This document shows, piece by piece, positions 11,703-22,219 of a stretch of 64,000 nt of DNA. A program made the position numbers and the translations under genes. Position 1 is the stretch's first letter; every line of letters begins with the position of its first letter. The stretch is from Tricholoma matsutake (taxonomy: Eukaryota; Basidiomycota; Agaricomycetes; Agaricales; Tricholomataceae), in NCBI GenBank assembly GCA_026075535.2, contig AP026538.1, positions 806,001 through 870,000 of the forward strand, written 5' to 3'. The notes under the pieces are model-generated. The model was not told where the DNA came from. It made no database searches and saw only the letters and a program-made list of their open reading frames with translations.

Positions 11703-11990
11703 CATAAGTTTGGGTATCGTTTGATGGGATTGGTTAGATAGTTGGATTGGATTGGATTGGATTGAACAAGACTATACTTTAAAATTGCTTGTGGATCGGA
11801 TTATGCTTGGATTATCTGAACAAGTTTAGCTTCTTCCTCCCCCCCTTCGCACAGATTAATCCTACTGTAATATCTTTCATCGGATTAGCATTCTAAGATA
11901 GGATCGGATTCAGTCTATACGTAGTAATACACTCGTTGATCAATAATGAAGGGTAAGATCAATCCTATCTCTATTACAAAATTAAAGTAG

Positions 11991-13421
11991 TGGATTACAG
12001 CGGTTTGCATAAATCTTGGCACTGTGAGAAAATTTGTAATGAATTGAAAATTGTAACCCTAGCACATGGTTTAGCAGTGTCCTCCCTTGCACGACGCATA
12101 TAGCCATCATTGGGTTCAAACCAGGTGAGATTGTTGACCTCAAGGAAGCTGTTTTGGAGTGGGCCATTCCTGTGTGATGGTGTCTCTGTTCCATTTATTG
12201 ACACTGTAGCTAATGGACATGTTGCAACTGGACTGTAACTTGCTCGTTGTAATGCTCTAGAAGTATCCTGCATGTATGAAGTACCCAACAGCATCTAACG
12301 GTGTTACGACTTCCATACACTCCATCAAGTCAAATAGCATCCCATCACCTTCATGCATAAGTAAATTTCCATGGTGGCGAATGAATGCTTTGACTTTCGA
12401 GAAGGCTTCCTCAGTGGGATTGAGGTCGGGTGAGTAAGGTGGAAGATGCTCGAGACGGACACCTAAAATTCAGAAGTAAGCATATGATTTCCAACGTCAA
12501 AGCCATGGTATTACCAAAGTGCTGCATCAGCTCTAAGATCTCTTCGCCATGATGAATACGAGCATTGTCCATTACGAGGACACTGAGATATCCAGGGAAA
12601 GGGGTGCATAGAGGCAGCTGGACAAACAATGAATGAGGTAAAATGTTGCAACAGTGAATACGCACCACAGAGTGCTCCAGATACTCCAAGAATCGAGCTC
12701 GCGTCATCGAACCCTCGACAACTGTATTAGACACCATTTCGTCGACTGTCAACAACCCCTCAGCAGAAAATCTCCTCCCACGAACAAACACTCCCTTTTT
12801 CACAGCACGAAAACCTTTCATCGATCTTCCACGACGTCTGGCTGAAGTCCGTTCGTCCTTTGAAACTTCGTCAAGAAAGCCAAGCTGTTCAGGTTGGTAT
12901 TGAGCCATGCACCGGATAAAGTCAGCCCGGACATTCTCATTTCGTTCAAGCGCAATCTTCTTAAGTTTCTTTGTTGATACACGCGCTCGCTCCAGCTCCC
13001 GGTGGATGGTGGTGTAATGAGCAGAGATGAAGCGGTTCATTGCCAGAAGGTATTGCAGCTCATCAAGGAACCAGTCTGGATGGTGGCTGATAAGTCGCTT
13101 GAGGTATTCAATGTCGTCAAAGTGCAGGTGCCTTGGTCGTCCTCGGATGCCATAGTTGTGCCTCACAACGTCGCCAGTGGTTCGACATAACAACAGAATG
13201 CGATAAAAGGTACGACGAGAGATTATGAGGCAGTCTAGGATATCTTCAAGAGGTAGTAGTGCGCATTCATGAAGTCTGATAGCCGCCAGTTTGACATCGC
13301 GAGAGATCTTTCGGTATGGCATGGGTGTAAAGTTAAGTACGTATAGGTTAGGGTTTGTAAAAATTTGAGATTTGTTTATTTTTTTCAAAAGTGCCAACCT
13401 TTATGCAAACAGCTGTAATCC
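11991..13421 (-). mobile_element. Tc1/mariner-type element, apparently complete
   Basis: Inverted ends of about 35 bp flank the transposase: left TGGATTACAGCGGTTTGCAT (11991 on), right TGGGATTACAGCTGTTTGCA when read from 13421 on the minus strand, both continuing into AAA..TTGGCACT. TA dinucleotides at 11996-11997 and 13416-13417 fit a TA target duplication, giving a core of 11998-13415 (1418 bp) that starts CAGC. The bases outside the TA (GGAT/ATCC) are also complementary, so the exact boundary is open. The single gene inside is uninterrupted once two short introns are removed. Confidence 0.85.
12257..13322 (-). CDS. Tc1/mariner-type DDE transposase
   Basis: Cut-and-paste transposase acting on the flanking inverted repeats. 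I chose the start at 13322 (MPYRKISRDVKLAAIRLHE), the usual N-terminus of this family; an upstream ATG at 13397 is in frame. A helix-turn-helix region comes first (SRRTFYRIL, then GIRGRPRHLHFDDIEYL). The catalytic triad follows: Asp in GFLDEVSKDERT, Asp in VLVMDNARIHHGEE and the acidic residue in PPYSPDLNPTEEAFSKVK. Two introns, 12618-12665 (48 nt, GTGCGT..CCAG) and 12463-12514 (52 nt, GTAATA..TTTTAG), restore the conserved order. The spliced frame is 966 nt (321 residues) with no stop and ends HAGYF, typical of relatives. This is the only undamaged transposase in the window. Confidence 0.9.
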
Positions 13422-13429
13422 CAAGACCT

Positions 13430-15382
13430 GCAGAAGGTGATCTTCGGCAATAAGCACAGTGTTTGCCGTTTTGTCATTTCTGTAGTGTGAAGTTATGTCC
13501 AAGTAAGGCTCTTTCACGGTATAGTGAAGGTGAAGATGATCTCGCATCTGTTACATAATGGCTTCCAAGTTACCTCCTAAACAGCGTGTCCAGGCCGGAA
13601 CAAGGTGTCGATTGTTGGTCTGCACCTCTTAATTGTTTAGGGTGTATAAGCTTGATCTTGCTTGCTAATATCTAGACGTTTACCTCCTAATCGCAGATAC
13701 TAAGATGCACGTGAAAAAACACTGTTTCATTTGCACTTGGAGTGAAGTCACTCTGTGTTTTTCATGCAAGTTCGAAGTGCAGACACGATGGATTCCAGGT
13801 TTGATTTCGACAACTTGAATGCCCGTAAGGCCCAATTTTTGATGGATGGACATGAGTGCTCACTGCTCAATTGTCATTAGGAGTCCGTTTGAACGACCTC
13901 ATTGCTTGATCCTGGAATTACAGAAGTTCGAGATCAGTTGGGAGGATGGGCTTAAGGTGAGCTTTCAAACACGCTGGCATTCTCTGTTATATCTAGTAAG
14001 AGTTCTTTTATGATTTGCAGAGACAACCTCGAGCTCGTTGGGAGGAGACGTTTACGGTCAAGCCTCACCCTGGGGCCTGATTTACCGACATGGTGCTTGT
14101 TCAAAAAAAAAAAACAGCGATGGAGGGAGAATTTTCAGGAGGCTGTTTTTTTAACTGTGCAAGGGGTGTTTGACGGAGTTGCAGTTGCCGCCTTTGGAAA
14201 AAAAATCTCCCCAAGTACGTGAGCCTTGCATTGGTGGTGATGACACTTACCGTTTTGGCACAGTAATGCAGCCAGCCAAATATCATTTGCCTTCGACAAT
14301 CAGTCACAGTAAGTGGGTTGAACACCCCTTTTTTCGACAACGTGGTGGCGGCGGTTAGTGAAATATATATCCAATATGGTGTGTTTGACTGTGCGTTTTA
14401 CCCAAGGAGCGTTGGGTTGCTGGGTTCTGACGGAATCACATGGTCCAAGTCGCTTGAAGCATCCAATCGCTATTTTCACGCCTGCAAAACCGGGGTTGCG
14501 CTTGGAGAGCATTCCATTTCAAGAGAACGTTTGATCCTTCTGGATTACTTACTCGCTAAGATGTTAACTTCTTCGGGGGCTCGGTGCACACACACAGAGC
14601 CTAGAGGATAACGAGGTGGAGTAAGTACTGTTGAGGATTCAGAGAACTGGATGGCAAATATAGGCATGCATAATTTTTCATAAAAAAATCTAGGTGAGAG
14701 CTTATCGTTAATATGTCAAACGCAGGTATGAGGTGTGCCGTCCTCAATCGTTCAGACAAGGGGACATTGTAGAGCTGCAATTGTCTTTTTGTTGTCATTC
14801 CACTTAAAGAGGACCCGAAGAAAGGGAAGCAGTACAAGATGCTGGTAGATTTACGATCTATGGCCCTCCTGGACACGCAGTTCAGCACAGTAAACATTTC
14901 GTTGCCTTAGTTATGAAGGAGAACCTCACAACCTGTTGCAGGCTCTCAGAGGACATGGTCTTCTTGACATCCGACCAAAGATAATTAAATTACAGTGAAA
15001 TGGAAGGCTGGGTATGGAACTACCAAGCAGGAGGAAACAAGACGGGAGAAGGATAACCGATGGACATTGAATGATGAGATTGTGGGCTTTGTGTTTCGTT
15101 CGTATGTATCCAAAGGGTTTTTGGTTGCAGCTTTATGTTGTGTTGTTCGTTCTACGCATGTAGTCGAGCTAAACATCTTGTGGCGTGGTAGATTGACAGT
15201 TGGCCGCGTAAGCCGTCGTTTCCGACGACCTGGTAGAAAGGACTCGTGCTGCGAGGTAGTCATGACGGTTGTGGGTATGACGCGTTTTGTTCGTGCGTCA
15301 TACATTTACACGTGTTTACACATCTCTTGATTGTATACAACTTTCTCCAAAACCTTTCGCAATACTGTCTCTGCCGCCTGCC
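13430..15382. other. no gene recognised
   Basis: Many short frames on both strands, none with a known motif or with neighbouring frames that join sensibly. CpG content looks normal to high by eye. It may hold the leader or promoter of the gag-like frame beginning near 15383. Confidence 0.45.
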
Positions 15383-16512
15383 ATGTGTACCATGTTCGTT
15401 ATTCCCATGCCTACGCCCGGATTCCTTCACGTGCCTCCTTTCAGAGGGCAACCCATTACGGATTTTCTAGATTCATTAGAAGCGCATGCTACCACCGCTA
15501 ACGTACCTCTTGACGACCTTCAAGCCTATGTTCTCCATTATTGCCACCGCCGAGTCCATAACATCGTCGACTCTTCGATACACTGGACTCAACATGACTG
15601 GAGCGCTGCAAGATCTTACCTATTCGATTTGTACGGATCAAACGATCGAAGGCCCAAGATTACGCCCAACCGTTTACAAAGCTGGGTAAAGTTGCACGCT
15701 GAAACAGGCTCCATTTCTAGTTTTCAAGACGTTGACCGCTACTACCAAGAATTCACGGCCCAGTCCACAACTCTCTTGGATACGTCTTTCATTACGGTGA
15801 ACGAAGCTAACTTACTATTTTACAAAGGTATTCTGTCCCCAATGTGCAAGAAAATACGACGTAAGATTCCGGACGCTAATCAAACAGCTACCTTGACTCC
15901 GTCAATCACTAGTGTGCTCGGTTTCCTTAGAGATGAGTTTAACATGGACGACATCGACGGCGGCTATAACATGGATTTCAATCTGTACGCTGACCTGGAT
16001 CTTTCAGATATAGACGATGACATCGAACCTCCCATCAAACACCCACGCGTGTCCAGAAACAAGATAACAAAACGTGTTTCTATAGGTCCAACTACCAACC
16101 CTCAAGTGCCATTACCTCTCGACGGTTCTCGCTACTCATCTACAAGAAGAACTACAAGCCATCAAGGATGAACAACACGACGTGCTACGAGAGCTTACCG
16201 CCTTGATCCCTAGGACTACGAACAAGACAGCATCAAATAATCCTCAAACCTCTTCCAGCCGGACCGCCAATTTTTCAAGTGTTCAAGTTTGACGGCGTCG
16301 ATGTACTTGCGGACGACATATACGCGATCTTGTCATTGCCACCTTGGCGCCCGGTCCATTCTGATCCACCTTCTCAACCATTGGATACTCGTCTTCGCTT
16401 TGTGACTCCGAGGGAAGGTACTGTAAGCGCCTTAATTATAACAATTGCCTGTGACACCGTGACCTTAACAAATGGTCCTGGTCATAACAAATGGGTGGAA
16501 ATCGATGCGTGA
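15383..16512 (+). pseudogene. retrotransposon gag-like protein, frameshifted
   Basis: The frame from ATG 15383 gives an alpha-helical protein with TPGFLHVPPFRGQPITDFLD, LQAYVLHYCHRRVHNIVDSS and QHDWSAARSYLFDLYGSNDR. This is the pattern of the gag of a basidiomycete gypsy-type retroelement. It ends in an acidic part (DLDLSDIDDDIEPP) and stops at 16171. In the neighbouring frame LATHLQEELQAIKDEQHDVL continues from about 16130, showing a one-base frameshift. A third segment (FDGVDVLADDIYAILSLPPW, from 16279) continues the same protein and then degrades. No protease, RT or LTR was found next to it, so it is an isolated gag remnant. CpG is not depleted here. Confidence 0.55.
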
Positions 16513-16678
16513 CCACTAACAAACCAACTGAGATTTGATGCCAATGAGACCAAACTCAGCAGCAAGTACTTGTATAACTTATTATTTACCCATCCTCGTG
16601 CTATCCTAACTGTTTATATTGCCCTACCGCTACTAGTAAAATTTCCCCAAGCACTCTTATCTACTTATAACGATCTTC

Positions 16679-16948
16679 ATGGAAAAATTTCTTGTCAAAT
16701 ATTCTCCTGAGGAACTTGTAGAACGCAAGCACGAAGATTGTATAAAGATCCGGGAGGGATTGGAAGCTAAATGGGAGAGAGGTGCAAGCTATATGGAAAG
16801 ACAGAAGGAAAGGGTCCAAGAGCAGAATAACATTCGGAAAAGGCGACAGAGGAGTAAAGAACGATGCATTGAAATTGAGTTAGGAGTGAGAAATAGTGAT
16901 GGCAGACCAGTAGAGCGCAAGGTAGGCAAATTTGTCTTCAGATTTTGA
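16679..16948 (+). CDS. small Arg/Glu-rich hypothetical protein
   Basis: 89 residues, highly charged and probably coiled coil (RQKERVQEQNNIRKRRQRSK). I do not recognise a function. The composition resembles basic N-terminal parts of transposon proteins, but there is no catalytic domain in the flanking sequence. It may be a fragment. Confidence 0.3.
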   Translation: MEKFLVKYSPEELVERKHEDCIKIREGLEAKWERGASYMERQKERVQEQNNIRKRRQRSKERCIEIELGVRNSDGRPVERKVGKFVFRF

Positions 16949-17154
16949 CTGTGCATAACAAGCATGATATGATGGCACTGGCAGAAAAGAAGATTGAACA
17001 GTTATGATGATTCATGCACATCCGAGAGCAAGGGAACAATCAAGATTGGCAAGAAGGAAAAGCCACGAATCCGCTCAAGATGAACTAATTCCGAGTTCTC
17101 AGAATTGAGAATGAGATTATCCCTCGAGTTGAGTGAGCGTGGGAATATGTTCGC

Positions 17155-17381
17155 TCTGACGTTGCGGCGTTTGCCGACGCGTGATGCTTTTCAATCAGTG
17201 TGTGCGTGTGCTTGCTTTTTTTTCTCCCTAGGCTTTCGCTGCAACGTTGCGGCAAATGCCGATTGCTTTCCCGTGGGCTTTCACAACACGTCGAAAAACA
17301 ACTTGGCTGCAACGTTGCGGCAAATGCCGCTTTCACACCACGTCGAAAAATCCTAAACGCAACGTCACGTTGCGTTTAGGA
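17155..17381. repeat. CpG-rich tandem repeat ending in a 14-bp perfect hairpin
   Basis: The unit GCTGCAACGTTGCGGCAAAT (then GCCG) occurs near 17239 and 17305, each followed by a CTTTCAC..CACGTCGAAAAA block, with a diverged copy near 17158. The block ends with TCCTAAACGCAACG (17351-17364), loop TCA, and its exact complement CGTTGCGTTTAGGA (17368-17381). It lies about 60 bases beyond the stop codon of the F-box gene. Confidence 0.65.
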
Positions 17382-17443
17382 TTAGTGCTTTGCAATTGCC
17401 AGTAATTTCTCGCGCAAATTCGAAAACCAATATAATATATATA

Positions 17444-19096
17444 CTAAACAACATGCCTACGTTCGTAGACTAAGCCTAACAATGAGAGATGTGGTAGACT
17501 GTCGAAGCGGTGCTGGTCAGGGTGTTTGTGGTTGTCATAGGTGCGTACATCGATATGAGGAAATCTCTGGTTGAGCTTCTTTATTTCTTCTTGATAATAA
17601 AGGACAAGGCTTTGTGCAAGTGTTGCATCATGTTGTGTTGCATGATCTGCAGGTATGTAACCGCCATTACTACCATCTGAGTCAGCATGGTAATCTTCAT
17701 CAGAATCGTATGAGCCAGATTCAGATTCATCGTCTGAGTCGTCATCTTCACCTTCGTCGTCCGAGTCATCCCTGTAGGACGTAACACTCTGATGTGGGAA
17801 TTGCTGTGGACCCGACAGTAGCCAGAGCAGCCACTTCGGAAAAATTAGCCATAACACTTCAATGGCAGGCATCTCTATGTGTGCGAGGAAGTCAGTTATA
17901 CCAATTTCAAACACGACAACGAGGTTTTTGAGCATGGGCCAATACACCGGCGTTTGTACAGATGTTTGTGCTGGTAGGCTGTGTACTGCAATGATAGCCT
18001 CCTTCACGTTCGGCAGGTGGGTGATGAAATCGTGGTGAATAGAACAGGAACCTGATCCCTGCTGCAGTGTTGGAACATTGATCGGCATGAAGGAGGAATG
18101 GGGAGTCGAGATTACTATATGCTCAATGGTGCAAGGGAGTGTGCCTTCATGAAACACGATGCTGTGGCTGTTGGAAAGCATGAAATGTGCTGCCTTAACT
18201 TGGGGGGCATCGATGACGATGCATGGCTGAGGTTCCGAGTTGCCTGGGATGCTGACTGTGCGTATAAGAAGATTTGATAGGTTGGGAAGGTGGAGTGTAT
18301 CAGTGCACCCCTGTGGTGTGCTCCTCAACGTCAATTGAAGATGTGTGAGCTGGCGAGATAGCGCGATGAAGTTCGGTAAGGCCATCATTGCTTGAACATT
18401 GCCTTGTGCCTGGAACCCTCTTCCTACAATGTTGAGTTCAAGCCGTTTGACATTAGCAATCCCAGGTACATCAAGACAGGCACTCACGGTTGTTGATACT
18501 GACAGTGCCTCCAGTGTTGGAGCAATCAGTGTAAACTGTGTGGTTGGTTGACTCCGTAAGTAGTTGGCGTGAAGGTTGGGATAGGAATGAAGTGTGTGGT
18601 GTGCCCCCCCTAACTTCAGATATGCACGCGTGACACTTGGGAAGAGTGGGAGTTCAAACAGGTGAGTGGATAGACAAGGAAAGGTGAGACGCAAGGTGTG
18701 GACTGAGTGCACAAGTGCACGTGAGTCTTGCAACACATGGAAGATCGAATCTACATTGACAGCTAAAGCAGGAGTTATGGAGGTGCGTGCCTCAACCATC
18801 AAGTCAAGCATAAGCTGAAAAGGAGTGGCTTCACAGAGTGTATTCACATGGCGGGCTTGTCTTTTAAACAGCACCAATGCATCTCTGAAGGACTCGTTGT
18901 TGACATGGAACGTGGCTGAAAGGTGTCCGTAAGGATTTGGGTATTTGTTCAGAATGTCTCGGAACTGCCTCGAAACGTGCCAAAGGTTCAACCACCAAGG
19001 GTGGAATTCCTGGTTGGTGAGTGAAAGGTCCAAAAAATCTTTGTGGATGCGTAGTAGTACGATGTTGGAAAGCAGCTCTGTTGGCCAAGATGACAT
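17444..19096 (-). CDS. F-box-like / leucine-rich protein
   Basis: 550 residues from ATG 19096 (MSSWPTELLSNIVLLRI); an in-frame ATG at 19135 is less likely because a TTCTTTTGCAG acceptor-like site lies between them. The N-terminus has the F-box pattern (WPTELLSNIVLL then LNLWHVSRQFRDIL), expected to bind Skp1 in an SCF ubiquitin ligase. The middle is made of irregular leucine-rich segments (LTHLQLTLR, LPNLSNLLIRT, LPNVKEAIIAVHSLP), the usual substrate-recognition layout. Near the C-terminus is an acidic tract (about residues 440-475: DDEGEDDDSDDESESGSYDS). The frame is intact and CpG is ordinary. Such proteins form large families in Agaricomycetes; the target is unknown. A damaged paralogue lies at 19734-21181. 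Confidence 0.7.
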   Translation of the reverse strand: MSSWPTELLSNIVLLRIHKDFLDLSLTNQEFHPWWLNLWHVSRQFRDILNKYPNPYGHLSATFHVNNESFRDALVLFKRQARHVNTLCEATPFQLMLDLMVEARTSITPALAVNVDSIFHVLQDSRALVHSVHTLRLTFPCLSTHLFELPLFPSVTRAYLKLGGAHHTLHSYPNLHANYLRSQPTTQFTLIAPTLEALSVSTTVSACLDVPGIANVKRLELNIVGRGFQAQGNVQAMMALPNFIALSRQLTHLQLTLRSTPQGCTDTLHLPNLSNLLIRTVSIPGNSEPQPCIVIDAPQVKAAHFMLSNSHSIVFHEGTLPCTIEHIVISTPHSSFMPINVPTLQQGSGSCSIHHDFITHLPNVKEAIIAVHSLPAQTSVQTPVYWPMLKNLVVVFEIGITDFLAHIEMPAIEVLWLIFPKWLLWLLSGPQQFPHQSVTSYRDDSDDEGEDDDSDDESESGSYDSDEDYHADSDGSNGGYIPADHATQHDATLAQSLVLYYQEEIKKLNQRFPHIDVRTYDNHKHPDQHRFDSLPHLSLLGLVYERRHVV

Positions 19097-19733
19097 GGTT
19101 ATTGTGCTGTGTCTGCAAAAGAACATAGATTTCATTTTGTCTGCTATATACTGACGGGGAAGCCACTACACATCATTCTCATTCTTTGTTGATTCATCTG
19201 GATCCACACGCCGCTCATCGTTTTCTTTGTAGGCCTATCTTTTCTTTGACTAATTTAATTGTACCGTGGCATTGCGAGTCACCGAGGCAAAATCTGATAA
19301 AAACGTAGTGATGCTGGAACATTGATGATTACATTGTACCGCACTGTAACACATCATGTAATCTCGCACATAAGTAAGTGTAAGTATTACTGTTCAGACG
19401 ATGATCTTCAAAATTTGACATAGTTTTGATGTCGGACAAGAATAATTAATGTCATCAGGGCTGATTGTGAGAACATGGTAAGCGCCGAATGATTCTTGAT
19501 CAACATATCGACTGCACTGGCCCATTGTATGTTTGTCTGCCTGCGACTCAGTGTATACTCTGTGCCTGCACTTCATTGCTGCCAGTGTCCAAGTCCATCT
19601 TGCTATGCTTCTCGTGTCTTGCCTCGTCCTCTTTGTCATTCAGGTTCGTGCCACTGTACCCAACTCTTCGCTTCAGTGTGACCATCCCCTTGGATGCCCA
19701 CTTGATGTCATTGTTGTTCACTTGACTTTTAAC
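19097..19733. other. no gene recognised between the two F-box genes
   Basis: Presumed 5' region of the intact F-box gene and 3' region of its paralogue. No repeat or RNA gene was seen. Confidence 0.45.
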
Positions 19734-21181
19734 CTATAGTGCATCAGCCTCCTGCAGCTCTGTTTTATAAACTTTATGAAGAACCTGGACAAAGCTTCCA
19801 TCCAACAATGCTAGCGATATCCTTGGTTCCAGGTGAAGCATTAGCTTCTTGAGCACTGGCCAACATACACGCGGCATATCTGTGCCTGCTGTGTCCAACA
19901 TATGCACTCCAATGACTGCCTCTTCAAGTGTTGGATATTCCTTCATAAATTCTTGGGTCGACCAGACTGGGTTCTGACCATATACGCCAGCTTGATCAGC
20001 TTGGTCAGCGATGGGGAGTCCACACGATGGTGTAAGAAGCATAAGCCGTTTCAGGGTGGGCCCAAATGTGCTTTCCCTGAAATTGATGCACCTTGAATCA
20101 CTCAGTAGCAGCTGGGCATTCTCCAAAAAAGGTGCAAGAATTACGATACCACGCTGTGAAGGGCTCATGGATTGTCGCTCTGTAATGCGCAGAATGATGG
20201 TGAGAAGATTGGGGAGTGTGAGTGGTTGCAGTCCGACCAGGTGTTTTGATTTGGCTACCAGTTCAAGCTGTGTGAGGCATAGGGATATGGCAGTAAAGTC
20301 TGTGAACAGAGCCACACTGCCCCACAACATTTTGTCCAGTCTTACATCTTCTTCTTCAATTGAAAATATTCTGAACTGGTGGGAAGGAAGATGAAATGGA
20401 GGATGAACAATAGCAGAAGGAAGTTTCGAGATGTTCAATTCCAACTTTGTCAAAGGTGGTGAAAATAAAGTGTGCGAGCTGTGTCGATGTCAACTCGCAG
20501 AGACTCAAGCCTCGGAGCTGAGAAGATCCACCGGTTACTGTCTGATGTGCCAGTGGTGCTTTGCTTGTTTTCAGCTGGATGTTCGAACCACGTCTGCACT
20601 GTCACGCTGAGGGCCATTAAATTGACGAATGGAGGACACAATGAGTGAACGATATGTGGTGACATGATTTGCACTTGCATGTCTTTGAGTACATCGGATA
20701 CACCCCTCTTCTGCAGTGATCTGAATATAGCTGTGATTGCATTCGCGTCCAATGCTGTTTGACGGTCCCCTTCCACATATATTCCCAGTGTTATAGGCAA
20801 TGAATTTGCTGGTGGCATATGTATGTTACTGATGATGTTTTCCCAACTCAGCAGCCATTTCATTGCTCTGTTGAAGGTTGTGACTTGCCCTCATTGCAGT
20901 GGTTGGCTGAACCAGATAGAAAACTCCTGAAAGGGATTTGGGTGATGGCAGAGGATTGATTGAAATAAGTGACAGGTATGATAGAGAGAAAGCCAGTGCA
21001 GGCAACAGCTTGAATTAAGGATGGACGGATGGTGTTGTAAACTGATGAGGCTTAGCTGGATGATCTCTTTGACCAACTCATAGCATAGACCCCTGCAATA
21101 TTGAGAACCGCGTGAGGTAGACCCAGGGTGGGGATATGCGATAGGTAGGTTGTGCGTCGGAGTGTCCAACATTGTGGTCAA
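19734..21181 (-). pseudogene. F-box/LRR paralogue, broken
   Basis: Three frames in order on the minus strand match the plan of the gene at 17444-19096. 21181-20891 holds the F-box-like part (ELVKEIIQLSLISLQ, WLSLYHTCHLFQSIL). A TGA at 20891-20893 interrupts it and the same frame continues to 20450. One base is shifted near 20460 and the third part (20453-19734) continues. Matching positions include LLLSDSRCINFRESTFGP against FMLSNSHSIVFHEGTLPC, and YPTLEEAVIGVHML against LPNVKEAIIAVHSL in the intact gene. Two lesions argue for a pseudogene, though a sequencing error could explain the one-base shift. It lacks the acidic C-terminal tract. Confidence 0.65.
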
Positions 21182-21250
21182 TTGTGCATAGTTTGCAGTT
21201 CTATCAGGATCCTGGGGGGTAGTATCTAGTCATCCATTATCAATGCTCGT

Positions 21251-22186
21251 TTGGCTCCTGTGTTTGGTGTTGTCGTTCATGATACTATGACCGTTGGCCT
21301 TGCAGCATTTTTCAGTGAATCATTGTATCCAATCGTACATATCACCATCCCCCACTCTAATCATCTATCATCTGAACAACTGTTGTCCAGCGTAACTGTT
21401 GCATCTGGTACAGCTGTACCCCTTGAACAGCCAAACTATCCACAGTTCTTGCATCATGTACGAGGATGCTGCCAATACATCCTACGTCTGTCCACTAACA
21501 TTTCTTCGTTTTGCCAGCTTCCGACTGTGCAGTCAATGTTGCATGTACCAGCTGCCGCGCCTTATCTTGCCATCACTCTGGATCTTGCCATCGGTTCTGG
21601 GGTTCTAGTTCACCCTGTCCCTGTGCAGTCCATGTCGCGTGTACTGGCTGCCATGCCTCATCTTGCCATCGCTCTGGATCTTCCCATTGGTCCTGGGGTT
21701 CTAGTTCACCCTGTCCCTGCTTCTCACTTGCGAGAGGTGTCTGCAGCCCAGCTGTATTTGAATGGCCTTTACGGTGTTTCTATAAGCTTGTTCTGTGTTG
21801 AATGCACGATTGTAGAAGGTGCATTTCCCTCTTGTTTTCATAAATTTCTGTACATGTTCATTGGTTTATTATGTCATACTATTCTTGATCCTCTGGCTCA
21901 TCTATTCCTCCTCTTGTTCCACCTCCAGTACTCCATGTTAGTCTGCCTGCACTATCACAAACTGTTTCATCTGGCAGTGTTGATGTGCTCTATATCTCAA
22001 CAAAATCCAGATGTCATTGCCTACCTCGTGTCCATCCATGCGATGCGCAACATGATGTTTAGACATGATTTTCTCATGAAGATTTTGTCTTTTTTCAGTA
22101 TCCACAATTGCATGTCGCATTCTGATTTGCGACGGCATCTCTGCAATGTGAACGGCCAGTCCTCAAAGCTGGCGGTAATGCACTGA
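21251..22186 (+). CDS. hypothetical protein upstream of Helitron Rep
   Basis: 311-residue open frame, hydrophobic and His-rich, with no motif I know. It contains a duplicated segment encoded by a 96-bp tandem repeat. The end (HNCMSHSDLRRHLCNVNGQ) lies where basidiomycete Helitrons have their N-terminal region, so part may belong to the Helitron protein. It could equally be a chance frame. Function unknown. Confidence 0.3.
   Translation: MAPVFGVVVHDTMTVGLAAFFSESLYPIVHITIPHSNHLSSEQLLSSVTVASGTAVPLEQPNYPQFLHHVRGCCQYILRLSTNISSFCQLPTVQSMLHVPAAAPYLAITLDLAIGSGVLVHPVPVQSMSRVLAAMPHLAIALDLPIGPGVLVHPVPASHLREVSAAQLYLNGLYGVSISLFCVECTIVEGAFPSCFHKFLYMFIGLLCHTILDPLAHLFLLLFHLQYSMLVCLHYHKLFHLAVLMCSISQQNPDVIAYLVSIHAMRNMMFRHDFLMKILSFFSIHNCMSHSDLRRHLCNVNGQSSKLAVMH
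21527..21718 (+). repeat. 96-bp tandem duplication
   Basis: Two copies of a 96-bp unit (21527-21622 and 21623-21718), each starting GTGCAGTC and ending CACCCTGTCCCT, with scattered differences. 96 is a multiple of three, so the frame is kept and the peptide repeats (LDLAIGSGVLVHPVP / LDLPIGPGVLVHPVP). Confidence 0.8.
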
Positions 22187-22219
22187 CTTTGGCATCGCTT
22201 ACCCCAACAATGCTCCCTT

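Noticed and set aside
16679..16948. Assignment of the Arg/Glu-rich 89-residue frame to a bZIP or transposase family.
   Set aside because: Charged helical composition alone is not enough and no leucine heptad or catalytic motif is visible.
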